Shown here: positions 17,222 through 26,399 of the stretch, piece after piece
Layout: the number at the start of each line of letters is the position of its first letter
Position numbering within the stretch: position 1 is the stretch's first letter
DNA from: Prevotella sp.
Lineage (GTDB): Bacteria > Bacteroidota > Bacteroidia > Bacteroidales > Bacteroidaceae
DNA length: 64,000 nucleotides
Assembly: GCA_017561825.1 (NCBI GenBank)
Contig: JAFZBK010000056.1
Location: 62,001-126,000, forward strand
Reading direction: 5' to 3'
Program-made: the position numbers and the translations under genes
The notes under the pieces: generated by a model
What the model saw: only the letters and a program-made list of their open reading frames with translations
Told to the model about the DNA's origin: nothing
The model's database searches: none

Positions 17222-20200
17222 ATGAAACAACTTCTATTAACCATGGCGCTCATGCTGGCCTCACTGGTCAGCATGGCTGCCGACACGAAGCAGCAATATG
17301 TTCCTTCAAGTTATGGAGGATGGCAAAACTTGTCTGCCAGTGTGAACGACATTACCTGCTATACCAGCGATCCGTTGCCTATGCAGGCAGCTGTCTCTGG
17401 TAAGACAGTTCATGTATTCTGGGCTGACTGGAAACCCAATGCCCAAGGTGAATATTGCATCTACTACCGTCGCTCGACTGATGCCGGCAAGACATGGGAA
17501 GATGCACGTGCTATCGTCAAGTCCAAAAACATGTCAACAACCGATATCAACTACGTGGGCGGTAGCCTAGGTAGCAATTCCAAGTGGTTTAACGTGGATG
17601 GGAAGAACGTACAGGTTGTCACTGTTTTGAAGTCTGATGATGGCCAAAATAGTGAGTTGCTCTTGACCTACTCGACCAACTCAGGAAAAAGTTTCAAGCA
17701 ACGTGTTCTGGCAAAGGGCAACGGAAAGGGCATCGATGGCGAAGGTCATTATTATTACGGACGGCCACATGTTGTAAGCGATGGCCAGACACTGGTCATT
17801 GCCTTCCAGCATTCGCGCTACAACGGCACCTCTTATAAGACACGTGTGTTCACATCCTTTGACGGCGGCTCTACTTTCAAAGACAAGGAGATTGACAAAG
17901 TTCAGGATCTGGTTGATGTACAGGTCTCAGGCAATCGTTGGGCAGTACTTGGCAATGATATGTATTGGAATTATAACATGTGGTGGGGAAATGTATATTT
18001 CTCGACTTCTACCGATGGTGGCGCAACGGTTACGACCCAGAATATTGCACCATTAGTGAAGGATGATACCTCGTGGTGTGAACTCACTTACATGAAGGGA
18101 TTCAACGGTGCGTCATTTAACTACCACCCGCAGATGACGCTTGAGGGTAACACGATTAACGTCATTTTCCGTGGCTGTGCCAAGGAACAGGAAGGCAAGC
18201 ACCCCACCAACGACCGTGCACACACTATCTTCCGTCGCTCCACCAATGGTGGTAAGACATGGACAGATGCCATGTATATCCCAGAGACTACCGGCACGGA
18301 AGGGGCTATCGCTGCCAAGGGTAAGCACATCTATGTGTTGCAGAACCCTAACGGTCCGCTCATTCATTACTCGCACGATGGCGGCAAGACCTGGAAAAAA
18401 CAGGAACGTTGCTACTGGACTGGTCGCTATGACGGCTATTCCAATTTCTATGAACTCTACATCGCGCCCGATGATGATACAGGCCAGCATGTCTATTTGA
18501 CAGGCTGTCGTGCCTTGCTGGTGGAATCGAAGGACGGATTCCGCTCAGTTGAGCGTACCTTCAGCCTTGGTACGGAGTCGTTCTATGGTGGCAGGACAAA
18601 CAACCACTCTCTGACAGTGCTGTTAGACAGCGAAGGCACTGAGCACTGGTTCATGAACTATCAGGCACCTTATAAGAACTTCGACCCTTATTTCTGGAAT
18701 GTTGTCTATCGCCGCAATGACCCGGCCCCTGAATCTACGGGTAAGGAGATGGCATTAGACATCTCGAAGAAAGTTTATTCAGAGCTGACTGGAAAAATAG
18801 TGAATGACATAACGATTCCTATGACTCCAAGTCTTATGGCTACTCAAGAAGCCACCACCGTAGAGTGTTGGGTTCGCGTAGATGAGACGGACTATTCTTT
18901 TGAGGTAGCCAGTGTGACCAACAGCACTGTGAGCCATGCTGGAAGCAGATACTCTGGTGGCTGGTTTATCCATGCCGATAAGAGTGGTGACTATTATACC
19001 TTCTATGCAGCTTTGAGTACCGATAAATCTGTCGATGGGGTAGGAAAACAGGTTTCGGATCGTAGTCGCTATAAGATAAAAGTAAATGACAAAGGATATT
19101 GGCACCACGTAGCCATGACCTATGACTCGAAGCAGGAAAAGGATAACCTCAGATTATATATCGATGGTGTGCTCATAGATAAAGCTACCGAGAAGGGCAA
19201 GATTGCAATTGGTAATAATCCCATTGTCATCGGACGTACTTCGACTTATGGCGAAAATCAGAAGGCATTGGTTGATAACTTTGCCATTTGGAGCCGTGCC
19301 CTCACGCAAGAGGAGATACAGGCACATCTCTACAATACGCCTGATGCTAATGACGAGGATTGCCGCCTGCTGCTTACCTTCGATGGTTCGCTGCAGGATC
19401 AGAGCCAGTATCATAATGACCCTGCTCCGCTGATGGATGCCGTCCTTACGAAACACACCGCCATCAAGGCACCACATCCCGCGTTCACCATGGCAAAGGA
19501 AATGAATGGGCAGAAGGTCAGTGTGAGCGACATGACCCAAGATGGTGTGGGCTGTTGGTGGATACTTCCGTACCCTGGATATACCGATAATTACAAAACC
19601 AGCGAACAGCGCCACGTATCACAAGATTTTAGTCGTGATCCCGGCACCTATACATATACTTTGGTGGCCAAGGGAACGGGCAAATACAATGCCTATGCCT
19701 CCTCTTCTCAGACTATCACTATTGGCGGACTGAACCGTGTCTATCCTACCGTTGCCGGACAGACTGCAGGTGTGGCCCTGCATATCCTGGGTGGCTACAA
19801 ACTCACCTATAACAACCAACCACGTGTGGTACTGCATGGTGCCAGCGGTGACATTGAGGGAAAATGGCTCATAGACCGCAACTACGATGCCTCTAAGGTG
19901 ACCTCCATCGACCAACTGGCTCCTGCCGAGTTCGACCTCAGCAAGGCAGCTAAAGGGAAATACGACGTCATCGTGGGCAATGACACGCTATACAAGGCCT
20001 TCACTGTAGAGAAGGCGGGGACGCCTGACTTGTGGGTACAGGTGAACGGTCGAGACAAGATGCTGTGGAACAGGTACCAGCAATACACTATCACATACGG
20101 CAACCGTTCGAACATTCCAGCCTACAACGTGCCCTTCATCCTTGGTGTGCCACGCATGAAAGGCAATGTGGATGTGTTCTTCGACTTCGACATCAGTGGC

Positions 20201-21814
20201 ATCAGCCCCTATCTCGACGATAGCGGACAAGCCTTGGCCAAACAGGCTACCGACTACATGATGACCTACGACCCACAGACGGGCGATTCCATTATGTGTT
20301 ATATGCTGCTAATACCTTACATCGGCCCGAACAGCACCGGCAACAAGTCATTCCGCATCCGCTACAAGACACCCGCCGGCGGCAACGCGGATCTCGACGA
20401 GGTCAACATGTACTATATGATCCAGGAACCATGGGGCATGGAGCGAGAGACAGCTAATGCCCGCCCAAGGCGACTCTACTCTTTGGAACAGATGGAGTGT
20501 ATGGCCAAGAGCTTCGGACAACAGCTGCTGGAAGACGGCGTCGTGGGTCAGATACCTGTTGCGGGCTGTATCTACAATGCAGGCAAGACAGTGGTCGTGG
20601 GCGCCATGGACATCTATGACCGCAACTCCGACGGCTGGGTTAACTTCGGCAAGAACTTCGGCAGTGCGGCGCTCAGTTGTGGTGCCGACATCTCTGGTGT
20701 GGGTGCTGTGGGTAAATGTATGTTCATTATTGGTTCGATGTGTTGGAGTGCGATGAATACCTACTGGAACCGTGAGGACTGTCTGAAAGGCCCCGCCGAC
20801 AAGAAGAAGTCACGTGCAATGGGTAGCTACGATCCGAATGAGATGATCGGTCCTGCAGGCTATGATGACAAAGCCCATTACATCAAACCCATACACAACA
20901 TGGCCTACACCATTACCTTCGAGAACAAGTCAAGTGCTACGGCTCCGGCACATGAGGTGTTTATCACTGATGTACTCGACAAAAAGAAGTATGATCTCTC
21001 AACCTTCTCGTTCACTGGCTTCGGCTGGGCCGATAATTCATATACTGTTGGCGGCAGCAAGACCACGGAGTTCTCACGTGATATCAGTTATAATGTAAAG
21101 GGACAGGACATCCTGGTGCGTGTCACAGGACAGTTTGACAAGAGTACAGGTACTATTCGCTGGAGTTTTGTTTCGCTGAATAAGAATGGCAGCGAGATCG
21201 ATGATCCCGAACTTGGCTTCCTCCTGCCCAACAATGCCAAAGGCGTTGGTGAGGGCTTCGTCAGTTTCGTTGTGGAGCACAAGGCAAATCCCGCCAACGC
21301 TTCGACCATCAAGAACAAGGCTACCATCGTCTTTGATGCCAATGATCCGATTGTGACCAATAACTACGTGAACACCTTCGATACCGACTATCCGACATCG
21401 AAGATTACTAAGGTGACTGAGAAGAAGAGTAAGTTGACGGTGACTGTAAGCGGTTCGGATGCGACATCTGGCATTGGTGCTTACCGTATTTATGCTTTCA
21501 AGAACGATGGTGCAGCAGAATTGGTGGCTACAATCACTTCGGGCAAGACGGCAACCTTTGCCTGTGATGCAGGTACGAAGTATGGTCTGTGTGTCATCGC
21601 TACCGACAATGTTGGTTGGGATGAGGCGAAGGACATGAAGCCCGAGGTTGAAGTATCTACCACCGGAACGGGCATCAGTACGACCCTTATGGATGATCCT
21701 GTAAACAATGAATTCATCGACTTGCAAGGTCGTCATGTCAAGGATCCGACAGCCCCAGGCATCTATATTCAGAACGGCAAGAAAGTACTCATCAAGAAAT
21801 TGGTTCAAGAATAA
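17222..21814 (+). CDS. Large exported Asp-box/LamG multidomain protein
   Basis: 1530 aa. A signal peptide (1-19) precedes an N-terminal beta-propeller (about 30-500) with at least six Asp boxes of the S-x-D-x-G-x-T-W type (STDAGKTW, STNSGKSF, SFDGGSTF, STNGGKTW, SHDGGKTW). This is the fold of sialidases and related BNR proteins, but I could not find a full sialidase active site, so catalysis is uncertain. A LamG/concanavalin-like domain follows (about 535-715, VECWVRVDE, WHHVAMTYD, LRLYIDG). Then come Ig-like and unassigned regions, a Gly/Ala-rich hydrophobic stretch (about 1098-1180), a DUF7619-like domain from DPNEMIGPAGY (about 1200-1390), and a sorting-like tail, IDLQGRHV...APGIYIQNGKKVLIKK. 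It is probably displayed on the cell surface. A hairpin lies 23 bp after the stop. Confidence 0.8.
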   Translation: MKQLLLTMALMLASLVSMAADTKQQYVPSSYGGWQNLSASVNDITCYTSDPLPMQAAVSGKTVHVFWADWKPNAQGEYCIYYRRSTDAGKTWEDARAIVKSKNMSTTDINYVGGSLGSNSKWFNVDGKNVQVVTVLKSDDGQNSELLLTYSTNSGKSFKQRVLAKGNGKGIDGEGHYYYGRPHVVSDGQTLVIAFQHSRYNGTSYKTRVFTSFDGGSTFKDKEIDKVQDLVDVQVSGNRWAVLGNDMYWNYNMWWGNVYFSTSTDGGATVTTQNIAPLVKDDTSWCELTYMKGFNGASFNYHPQMTLEGNTINVIFRGCAKEQEGKHPTNDRAHTIFRRSTNGGKTWTDAMYIPETTGTEGAIAAKGKHIYVLQNPNGPLIHYSHDGGKTWKKQERCYWTGRYDGYSNFYELYIAPDDDTGQHVYLTGCRALLVESKDGFRSVERTFSLGTESFYGGRTNNHSLTVLLDSEGTEHWFMNYQAPYKNFDPYFWNVVYRRNDPAPESTGKEMALDISKKVYSELTGKIVNDITIPMTPSLMATQEATTVECWVRVDETDYSFEVASVTNSTVSHAGSRYSGGWFIHADKSGDYYTFYAALSTDKSVDGVGKQVSDRSRYKIKVNDKGYWHHVAMTYDSKQEKDNLRLYIDGVLIDKATEKGKIAIGNNPIVIGRTSTYGENQKALVDNFAIWSRALTQEEIQAHLYNTPDANDEDCRLLLTFDGSLQDQSQYHNDPAPLMDAVLTKHTAIKAPHPAFTMAKEMNGQKVSVSDMTQDGVGCWWILPYPGYTDNYKTSEQRHVSQDFSRDPGTYTYTLVAKGTGKYNAYASSSQTITIGGLNRVYPTVAGQTAGVALHILGGYKLTYNNQPRVVLHGASGDIEGKWLIDRNYDASKVTSIDQLAPAEFDLSKAAKGKYDVIVGNDTLYKAFTVEKAGTPDLWVQVNGRDKMLWNRYQQYTITYGNRSNIPAYNVPFILGVPRMKGNVDVFFDFDISGISPYLDDSGQALAKQATDYMMTYDPQTGDSIMCYMLLIPYIGPNSTGNKSFRIRYKTPAGGNADLDEVNMYYMIQEPWGMERETANARPRRLYSLEQMECMAKSFGQQLLEDGVVGQIPVAGCIYNAGKTVVVGAMDIYDRNSDGWVNFGKNFGSAALSCGADISGVGAVGKCMFIIGSMCWSAMNTYWNREDCLKGPADKKKSRAMGSYDPNEMIGPAGYDDKAHYIKPIHNMAYTITFENKSSATAPAHEVFITDVLDKKKYDLSTFSFTGFGWADNSYTVGGSKTTEFSRDISYNVKGQDILVRVTGQFDKSTGTIRWSFVSLNKNGSEIDDPELGFLLPNNAKGVGEGFVSFVVEHKANPANASTIKNKATIVFDANDPIVTNNYVNTFDTDYPTSKITKVTEKKSKLTVTVSGSDATSGIGAYRIYAFKNDGAAELVATITSGKTATFACDAGTKYGLCVIATDNVGWDEAKDMKPEVEVSTTGTGISTTLMDDPVNNEFIDLQGRHVKDPTAPGIYIQNGKKVLIKKLVQE

Positions 21815-21836
21815 TCTGAATAAGTCCATTAAACAG

Positions 21837-21866
21837 AGAATCGCTATCAACAATGGTAGCGATTCT
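21837..21866 (+). terminator. Hairpin after the Asp-box protein gene
   Basis: AGAATCGCTA (21837-21846) pairs with TAGCGATTCT (21857-21866). The tail TATAACC is not T-rich, so termination may be weak. The hairpin lies just upstream of the likely GTG start of the next gene, which helps exclude longer start choices for that gene. Confidence 0.6.
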
Positions 21867-21875
21867 TATAACCGC

Positions 21876-22493
21876 GTGACACTCTGCCCTGACTGGAAGT
21901 ACCGTTGGGTGTATGAGGTGCCGATGCTGAAGAATCCCAGCATCCTGTTCGATGTTTACAAGGTGCTGGGCATTAGTTTCGGCATTGTGTGGTTGTTTAA
22001 TGTGCTGCTCATCGGTTGTGAGGAAGGCTATACCCTCAAGAGTTTGTGGGGCGTGACCTCCGGCTTCCTTGTGCTGATGAGTGTGTTCCTGGTTATTGGC
22101 TACATTGCTTATGTCATCGTGGCTTGGTCTTATGGCTGGAAATACGTTGTGCTCTTCACGCTAGACGAGAAAGAGGTGGTTCATCAGCAGATGTCCCGTC
22201 AGGTAAAAAAGGCAACCGTCCTTGGTGCCTTGACGGCAATGGTTGGTGCAGCAGCGGGCAAGCCAGGTGTGGTGGGTACGGGCATCCTCGCCGCCTCACG
22301 CTCAACCTCTACCTCCGTCCTCGCCGATGTGGACCGTATTATTCCTTGTCGTCGTCTCCACCTTATTAAGGTCAACCAACTGCTGAACAAGAACCGCGTA
22401 TTCGTGCCCGACGAGGACTTCGATTTCGTTTACGATTTCCTCTGTCAACACTGCACCAAGGCTCAAATCAAAAGAGATAATTATGCGAGATAG
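21876..22493 (+). CDS. Two-helix inner-membrane protein of unknown function
   Basis: About 205 aa if translation starts at GTG 21876 (VTLCPDWKYRWVYE). The frame is open further upstream, back to an ATG at 21708 inside the preceding gene, but that would put a strong hairpin in the coding sequence. Two membrane helices are seen (about 30-50 and 57-80 from the GTG). A cytoplasmic part follows with a Gly/Ala-rich stretch (KKATVLGALTAMVGAAAGKPG), then TSTSVLADVDRIIPCRRLHLIKVNQLL and a short tail. I recognise the general layout of a conserved hypothetical membrane protein but no function. The start is the main uncertainty. Confidence 0.65.
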   Translation: MTLCPDWKYRWVYEVPMLKNPSILFDVYKVLGISFGIVWLFNVLLIGCEEGYTLKSLWGVTSGFLVLMSVFLVIGYIAYVIVAWSYGWKYVVLFTLDEKEVVHQQMSRQVKKATVLGALTAMVGAAAGKPGVVGTGILAASRSTSTSVLADVDRIIPCRRLHLIKVNQLLNKNRVFVPDEDFDFVYDFLCQHCTKAQIKRDNYAR

Positions 22494-22623
22494 GATCATC
22501 CTTGTGTGAGTTTTAGGGGATATCGGTTGTCTAAGGGCGCGAAAAAGTCGTAATCATAATAATAAAATTGTGTTTTTGTTGTAGTTTTTGTGATATTGTG
22601 AATCGTTGTCTCGATATTTTTTG

Positions 22624-22631
22624 TATATTTG
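22624..22631 (+). promoter_or_regulatory. -7 element before the small exported protein gene
   Basis: TATATTTG at 22624-22631 matches TAnnTTTG, 30 bp upstream of the ATG at 22662. No convincing -33 element at 19-21 bp. Confidence 0.45.
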
Positions 22632-22661
22632 CAACATATTACTAACCAAAACATTTCGAAG

Positions 22662-23009
22662 ATGAAGAAATTACTATTATTAACCATGTTGTTCTTTTCG
22701 GCTTTGACGATGATGGCCGACGATGAACAAAAAATTGATGCGACTAAGATCTCCAAGATTACCTTCAATGGCGATGATGTGATCATCACTTTCAATGATG
22801 GAACATCAACAAAGACATACGACATGTCGAAGGTGACACTTGACTTCACGAATGCTACGAGTATAGAAGAGCGCATGAGGCTTTCAGAAGAGCAGGGTTT
22901 AGAGGGCAAGCCCGTCTATGACCTTGACGGTAAGCTGGTCGGCCGAAGTGCAGCTACCCTCAAGAAGGGCGTCTATATCATTGACAAGAAGAAGGTTGTT
23001 GTAGAATAG
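22662..23009 (+). CDS. Small exported protein with sorting-like tail
   Basis: 115 aa from the ATG at 22662. The signal peptide is MKKLLLLTMLFFSALTMMA. The mature part begins DDEQKIDATKISKITFNGDD and contains a short beta-rich repeat (ITFNGDDVIITFNDG) followed by a helix. It ends in YDLDGKLVGRSAATLKKGVY and a Lys-rich close, the same kind of tail as the large exported proteins nearby. It resembles a stand-alone tail module of those proteins. No function is recognised. It is followed after 13 bp by another exported protein gene that has a real Shine-Dalgarno site. Confidence 0.7.
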   Translation: MKKLLLLTMLFFSALTMMADDEQKIDATKISKITFNGDDVIITFNDGTSTKTYDMSKVTLDFTNATSIEERMRLSEEQGLEGKPVYDLDGKLVGRSAATLKKGVYIIDKKKVVVE

Positions 23010-23022
23010 AAAGGAGGGAACC

Positions 23023-26000
23023 ATGATGAAACATTTATCTATTTCAGTTCTGTTGCTCCTCGTGTCTGTCTGTGCCTTTGGACAAACTGGTAAGAATGCC
23101 GTGAAGAGGGACGGTTACACCAACCAGGTACTGATTGGCCTGACCGACGGTGCAGTGAAATACTACAACACCGGTGATCTGGAGAGTATCGACTTCAACA
23201 ATGGTGAGGTGACCTTCAAGCACCATGCGGGCAACGATATCTACAAGAACCTGATTTCGGGTATGCGATTCCTCAAGGCAGAGCCGGTGACACCAATGAC
23301 AGAGGAAGAGTTGAGTAATCTTTACGGTGATCTGGTGGCGAGGATGCTGGCGCTTGCTTATAACCCCAAAAGCAGTGTCAATGATATAGACCGTATCGAC
23401 TATCTGCTCGAAACGCTCAGCCGACAGCAGGCCGCAGAAGCAGAAACCCGTGGTGTTTGGTCGCAGGCAAAGTCGATTGTGGATTTCGGCTTAGTGCTGA
23501 GGGATGCCAATAAGCTTCACCGTTGCACAGTGATCGGTGCAATGTCGAAATTTGGTATTAAGAGTAAGAACGACCGTCAGCGCATCTGGCGAGACATCAT
23601 GGATGCCGATGTGCTGCCCTTTGAGTACCGCACCTCTTGCGACCAGTTCTGGAAGTCATACTCTATGGGTGAGCTCGATTTTTACGCCAAAGAAATCTAC
23701 AAAGCCATCATGGACCATGCTGTCCAGTCAGCAGCTTCACCCACGGAAAAACTGGCTACCGAGATGGCCGCCAATGGCATGCGCCATATAGACTTGACAC
23801 TCGCCGTAGCTCCTAAGCTCATAGAGGCTGGTGCCAACATCGTCTTTGCATTTGGTGATGACTTGATCCAAACCTCGAAGCTCGCTTACGATTTCTTTGA
23901 GACAAACGGGAAGGTGGTCTTTGAATTGGTGGAAGGCAACCTTACTGCCGAGACCTTCATAGATGCCTGTAACAACAACTTGAAACTGCTGGCAGATGGT
24001 CTAACGGAAGTCGTGCCTGACGGAGCAGATCTTGCAGGGATCCTGGCGGATGCCACGGCCGAGCAGGTGAAACAGCTGAACCAGGAGATCAACGATGCCA
24101 TCAAGATGGCGGGTCATGAAAAGCTCAGTCCGTCAGACGTGGCCTTCTTCGTGGACCGCATGAAAAACGTTCTCAAGATAGACTGGAAGCCAGACTTCTT
24201 GGATGAGGACTATGTCAGCAAGGACAAAACGTATTTCCATATCACATCCCAACCGAACAAGACATACGTCTTCCATTACTATGATGCCGACGATAATCTC
24301 TTGTGGGGCGGTAGATGCTCGATTGATCCCAAGTATATGTATGTGCAGGTCAATGTCCTTGATCCCAAATGCGACTTGTTGCGCAATCCCAAGAATGTCG
24401 GTGATATCGTTGTGATTCCGTTCGTTGAGGGATATCAGAGTATTTCCTTGGGCTCTTCTACTTCAGGTGATGTGAAATTCAAGCTGTTCAGTCTGAAGAA
24501 CGAGACAATCGATGATGTGTTCGCATACCATGATACCACCGTGGGCTACTCCCATTATTATAACGCTGACTATCAACTCTCATTCACAGAGCATAGTGAA
24601 GGGCATTACATCAGTGTTTCTAAGTATTATAATGGGTCATATCGCGAATGTTTCTCTGGTCCTTATACGGCAGATGGATCCAGGATGGGAATAACAGTTA
24701 GTTATCTCCCGAGCAAGGTCGAAGACGAAGAGAATCCTTTCGACAAGACAGGAATGTTTGTAGGAGATTTCTACGTCATTCCATACAATAAGACGGATGA
24801 TGGCTTCAGCTTGGACTTCCCAGGACTGCCGTTGTCATTCTGGAAGCCGGTTAATATCGATGGCGTCTGGTGGACAGAAGACGCTTTGGGTAAATTCAGG
24901 ATCAGCGATGGCGGATGGAGTTATTATGACTATGTGAATGATGGTTTGGAAGATTGGCAGACAATGGGTCTTTTCTATGTCGATCAGTCTAAGAAGATGG
25001 TTACGTATAGGGTTACACAGACAGCAAGAAGCACTCAAATAATCACGCTTCCCTCATCTGCAGAGTTCCAGGTTGAATTAAAGAAAAATTATACGGCTCC
25101 ATTTACGTTAGAAGAAAAAAATGGTATCGTGTATCTGAGGTTTAAGTTGTTTGATTATGAGTTTGTCTTGGTAAGAGACAGGAACGTAGATCCGAATCAA
25201 GTGGTTGAATTGGAAACCGTGGACAAAACGGGAGATCCGGGAGACAGGAAGATGAAAATTGTATGGAATGAAAGGTCAGACAGATTTGAAATAAAGGGAA
25301 GGGCTCTTAAAGACATTGAAGTAGAGTGTGAGCAGGACTTTATTCATATCCAAGAACCTGATATTTACGGCAGTAGCGTCATGATTAACTTTAGGGCTGA
25401 CATGAATCCGCAGCAAAAGGTACGTACGGCTCTCATCACAGTAAAGGCCACAAGGGCTGACGGTACAAAGGGAGTTGCGTCGATGACGGTTGCACAGGAA
25501 CCAGGACTTGGACCTGACTTGATCGAATCTGTCCTTATCGATGCAAAATTCCCCTCGTCGAAAACGATTGAGGAATACCGTTCTCACAAAAATGGAGAAA
25601 TCGTTACACAAGAACATGATAGATTATATTATAAGGATACTTCGTCTTATATAGATTTCATAGGTAATTTTGATTTGACGAATGGGAAATCAACCTATAC
25701 AATATCACCGCTATCAAATGGTGCTCATTTTGAATTGTCAAGAAAGTATTCAAGGAGTGCATATAAAGTATCATTTGATCTATATGAGGGGTTCAATGAA
25801 GGCAAGGCCACTAATTTTGTACTTAATTATGAGGTTTATGATGAAAACAATGTACTGGTAGGTCAACATGTCCTCAAAGCCTCAGAAATACCAATCAGAC
25901 AACCTGATTATACGAGTTCAAGTAGAAGTAGGACTTGGATCAGCAATGCTGATACTGGTATTGGTTATACCATTAGTGAGAATAGCGGCAGTGTGTATTA

Positions 26001-26124
26001 CGACCTCGGGGATGGAGGTTACAGAAAGTACACCTATAAATACATCCCAGGCAGTGAAGATGAAATCTACCTGCAAATAGGTTGGAAGGGTGGCCGTGAC
26101 CCCTATGGTTTCTTCGAGGAATAG
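23023..26124 (+). CDS. Large exported protein with BACON-like domain
   Basis: 1033 aa with signal peptide (about 1-21, ending FGQ). An AGGAGGG site at 23012-23018, 4 bp before the start, is a rare clear Shine-Dalgarno sequence here. Residues 25-85 (NQVLIGLTDGAVKYYNTGDL, ESIDFNNGEVTF) resemble the beta motif of the small protein upstream. A long helical region (about 90-390) precedes beta-rich repeats (about 400-730). A BACON-like all-beta domain covers about 745-830, with IEVECEQDFIHIQ and SMTVAQEPG. A C-terminal beta domain follows. The 3' third is more AT-rich than the 5' part. I recognise no enzyme; it could be a surface adhesin or binding protein. Confidence 0.7.
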   Translation: MMKHLSISVLLLLVSVCAFGQTGKNAVKRDGYTNQVLIGLTDGAVKYYNTGDLESIDFNNGEVTFKHHAGNDIYKNLISGMRFLKAEPVTPMTEEELSNLYGDLVARMLALAYNPKSSVNDIDRIDYLLETLSRQQAAEAETRGVWSQAKSIVDFGLVLRDANKLHRCTVIGAMSKFGIKSKNDRQRIWRDIMDADVLPFEYRTSCDQFWKSYSMGELDFYAKEIYKAIMDHAVQSAASPTEKLATEMAANGMRHIDLTLAVAPKLIEAGANIVFAFGDDLIQTSKLAYDFFETNGKVVFELVEGNLTAETFIDACNNNLKLLADGLTEVVPDGADLAGILADATAEQVKQLNQEINDAIKMAGHEKLSPSDVAFFVDRMKNVLKIDWKPDFLDEDYVSKDKTYFHITSQPNKTYVFHYYDADDNLLWGGRCSIDPKYMYVQVNVLDPKCDLLRNPKNVGDIVVIPFVEGYQSISLGSSTSGDVKFKLFSLKNETIDDVFAYHDTTVGYSHYYNADYQLSFTEHSEGHYISVSKYYNGSYRECFSGPYTADGSRMGITVSYLPSKVEDEENPFDKTGMFVGDFYVIPYNKTDDGFSLDFPGLPLSFWKPVNIDGVWWTEDALGKFRISDGGWSYYDYVNDGLEDWQTMGLFYVDQSKKMVTYRVTQTARSTQIITLPSSAEFQVELKKNYTAPFTLEEKNGIVYLRFKLFDYEFVLVRDRNVDPNQVVELETVDKTGDPGDRKMKIVWNERSDRFEIKGRALKDIEVECEQDFIHIQEPDIYGSSVMINFRADMNPQQKVRTALITVKATRADGTKGVASMTVAQEPGLGPDLIESVLIDAKFPSSKTIEEYRSHKNGEIVTQEHDRLYYKDTSSYIDFIGNFDLTNGKSTYTISPLSNGAHFELSRKYSRSAYKVSFDLYEGFNEGKATNFVLNYEVYDENNVLVGQHVLKASEIPIRQPDYTSSSRSRTWISNADTGIGYTISENSGSVYYDLGDGGYRKYTYKYIPGSEDEIYLQIGWKGGRDPYGFFEE

Positions 26125-26166
26125 CGCAATGTCAGGAATGTAATCATCTAACTTTTGATCATTTCA

Positions 26167-26198
26167 TTTGGATAATAGGATTTAATTCCCTACTTTTG
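26167..26198 (+). promoter_or_regulatory. Promoter of sufS
   Basis: TTTG (26167-26170), 20 bp, TACTTTTG (26191-26198): full consensus. It lies 200 bp upstream of sufS, so the transcript would carry the entire inverted heptamer element at 26226-26346 in its leader. Confidence 0.75.
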
Positions 26199-26225
26199 CA
26201 GCCGAAAAGAGATTCGGGGAAGGAT

Positions 26226-26346
26226 TCGAGGAAGGAGGAAGGAGGAACGAGGAACGAGATTTGTTTCAAGTACAAGTGGTTTTGTATATGAATACTGTAT
26301 CTCAGTTACATTTCTCGTTCCTCGTTCCTCCTTCCTCGTTCCTCGA
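26226..26346. repeat. Palindromic element with inverted heptamer arms (sufS leader)
   Basis: Arm 26226-26259 consists of GAGGAAG/GAGGAAC heptamers; arm 26313-26346 is CTCGTTC/CTCCTTC heptamers. The two are complementary at 33 of 34 positions, around a 53-nt core. At the inner edge of the right arm the box TATCTCAGTTACATTTCTC (26298-26316) recurs in other elements of the window. No gene lies in 26125-26399. Confidence 0.9.
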
Positions 26347-26399
26347 AAATAACAAATGATATAAAATTCGCCTAATTAGTCAAATTCGTAGCGAACAAA

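Noticed and set aside
17222-18720. Calling the Asp-box protein a sialidase
   Set aside because: Asp boxes are clear, but I could not find the Arg triad context and RIP motif of GH33, so only the fold is claimed.
21708-21875. Long start for the small membrane protein at 21708
   Set aside because: It overlaps the end of the preceding gene out of frame and includes the terminator-like hairpin; the family-like part begins near GTG 21876.
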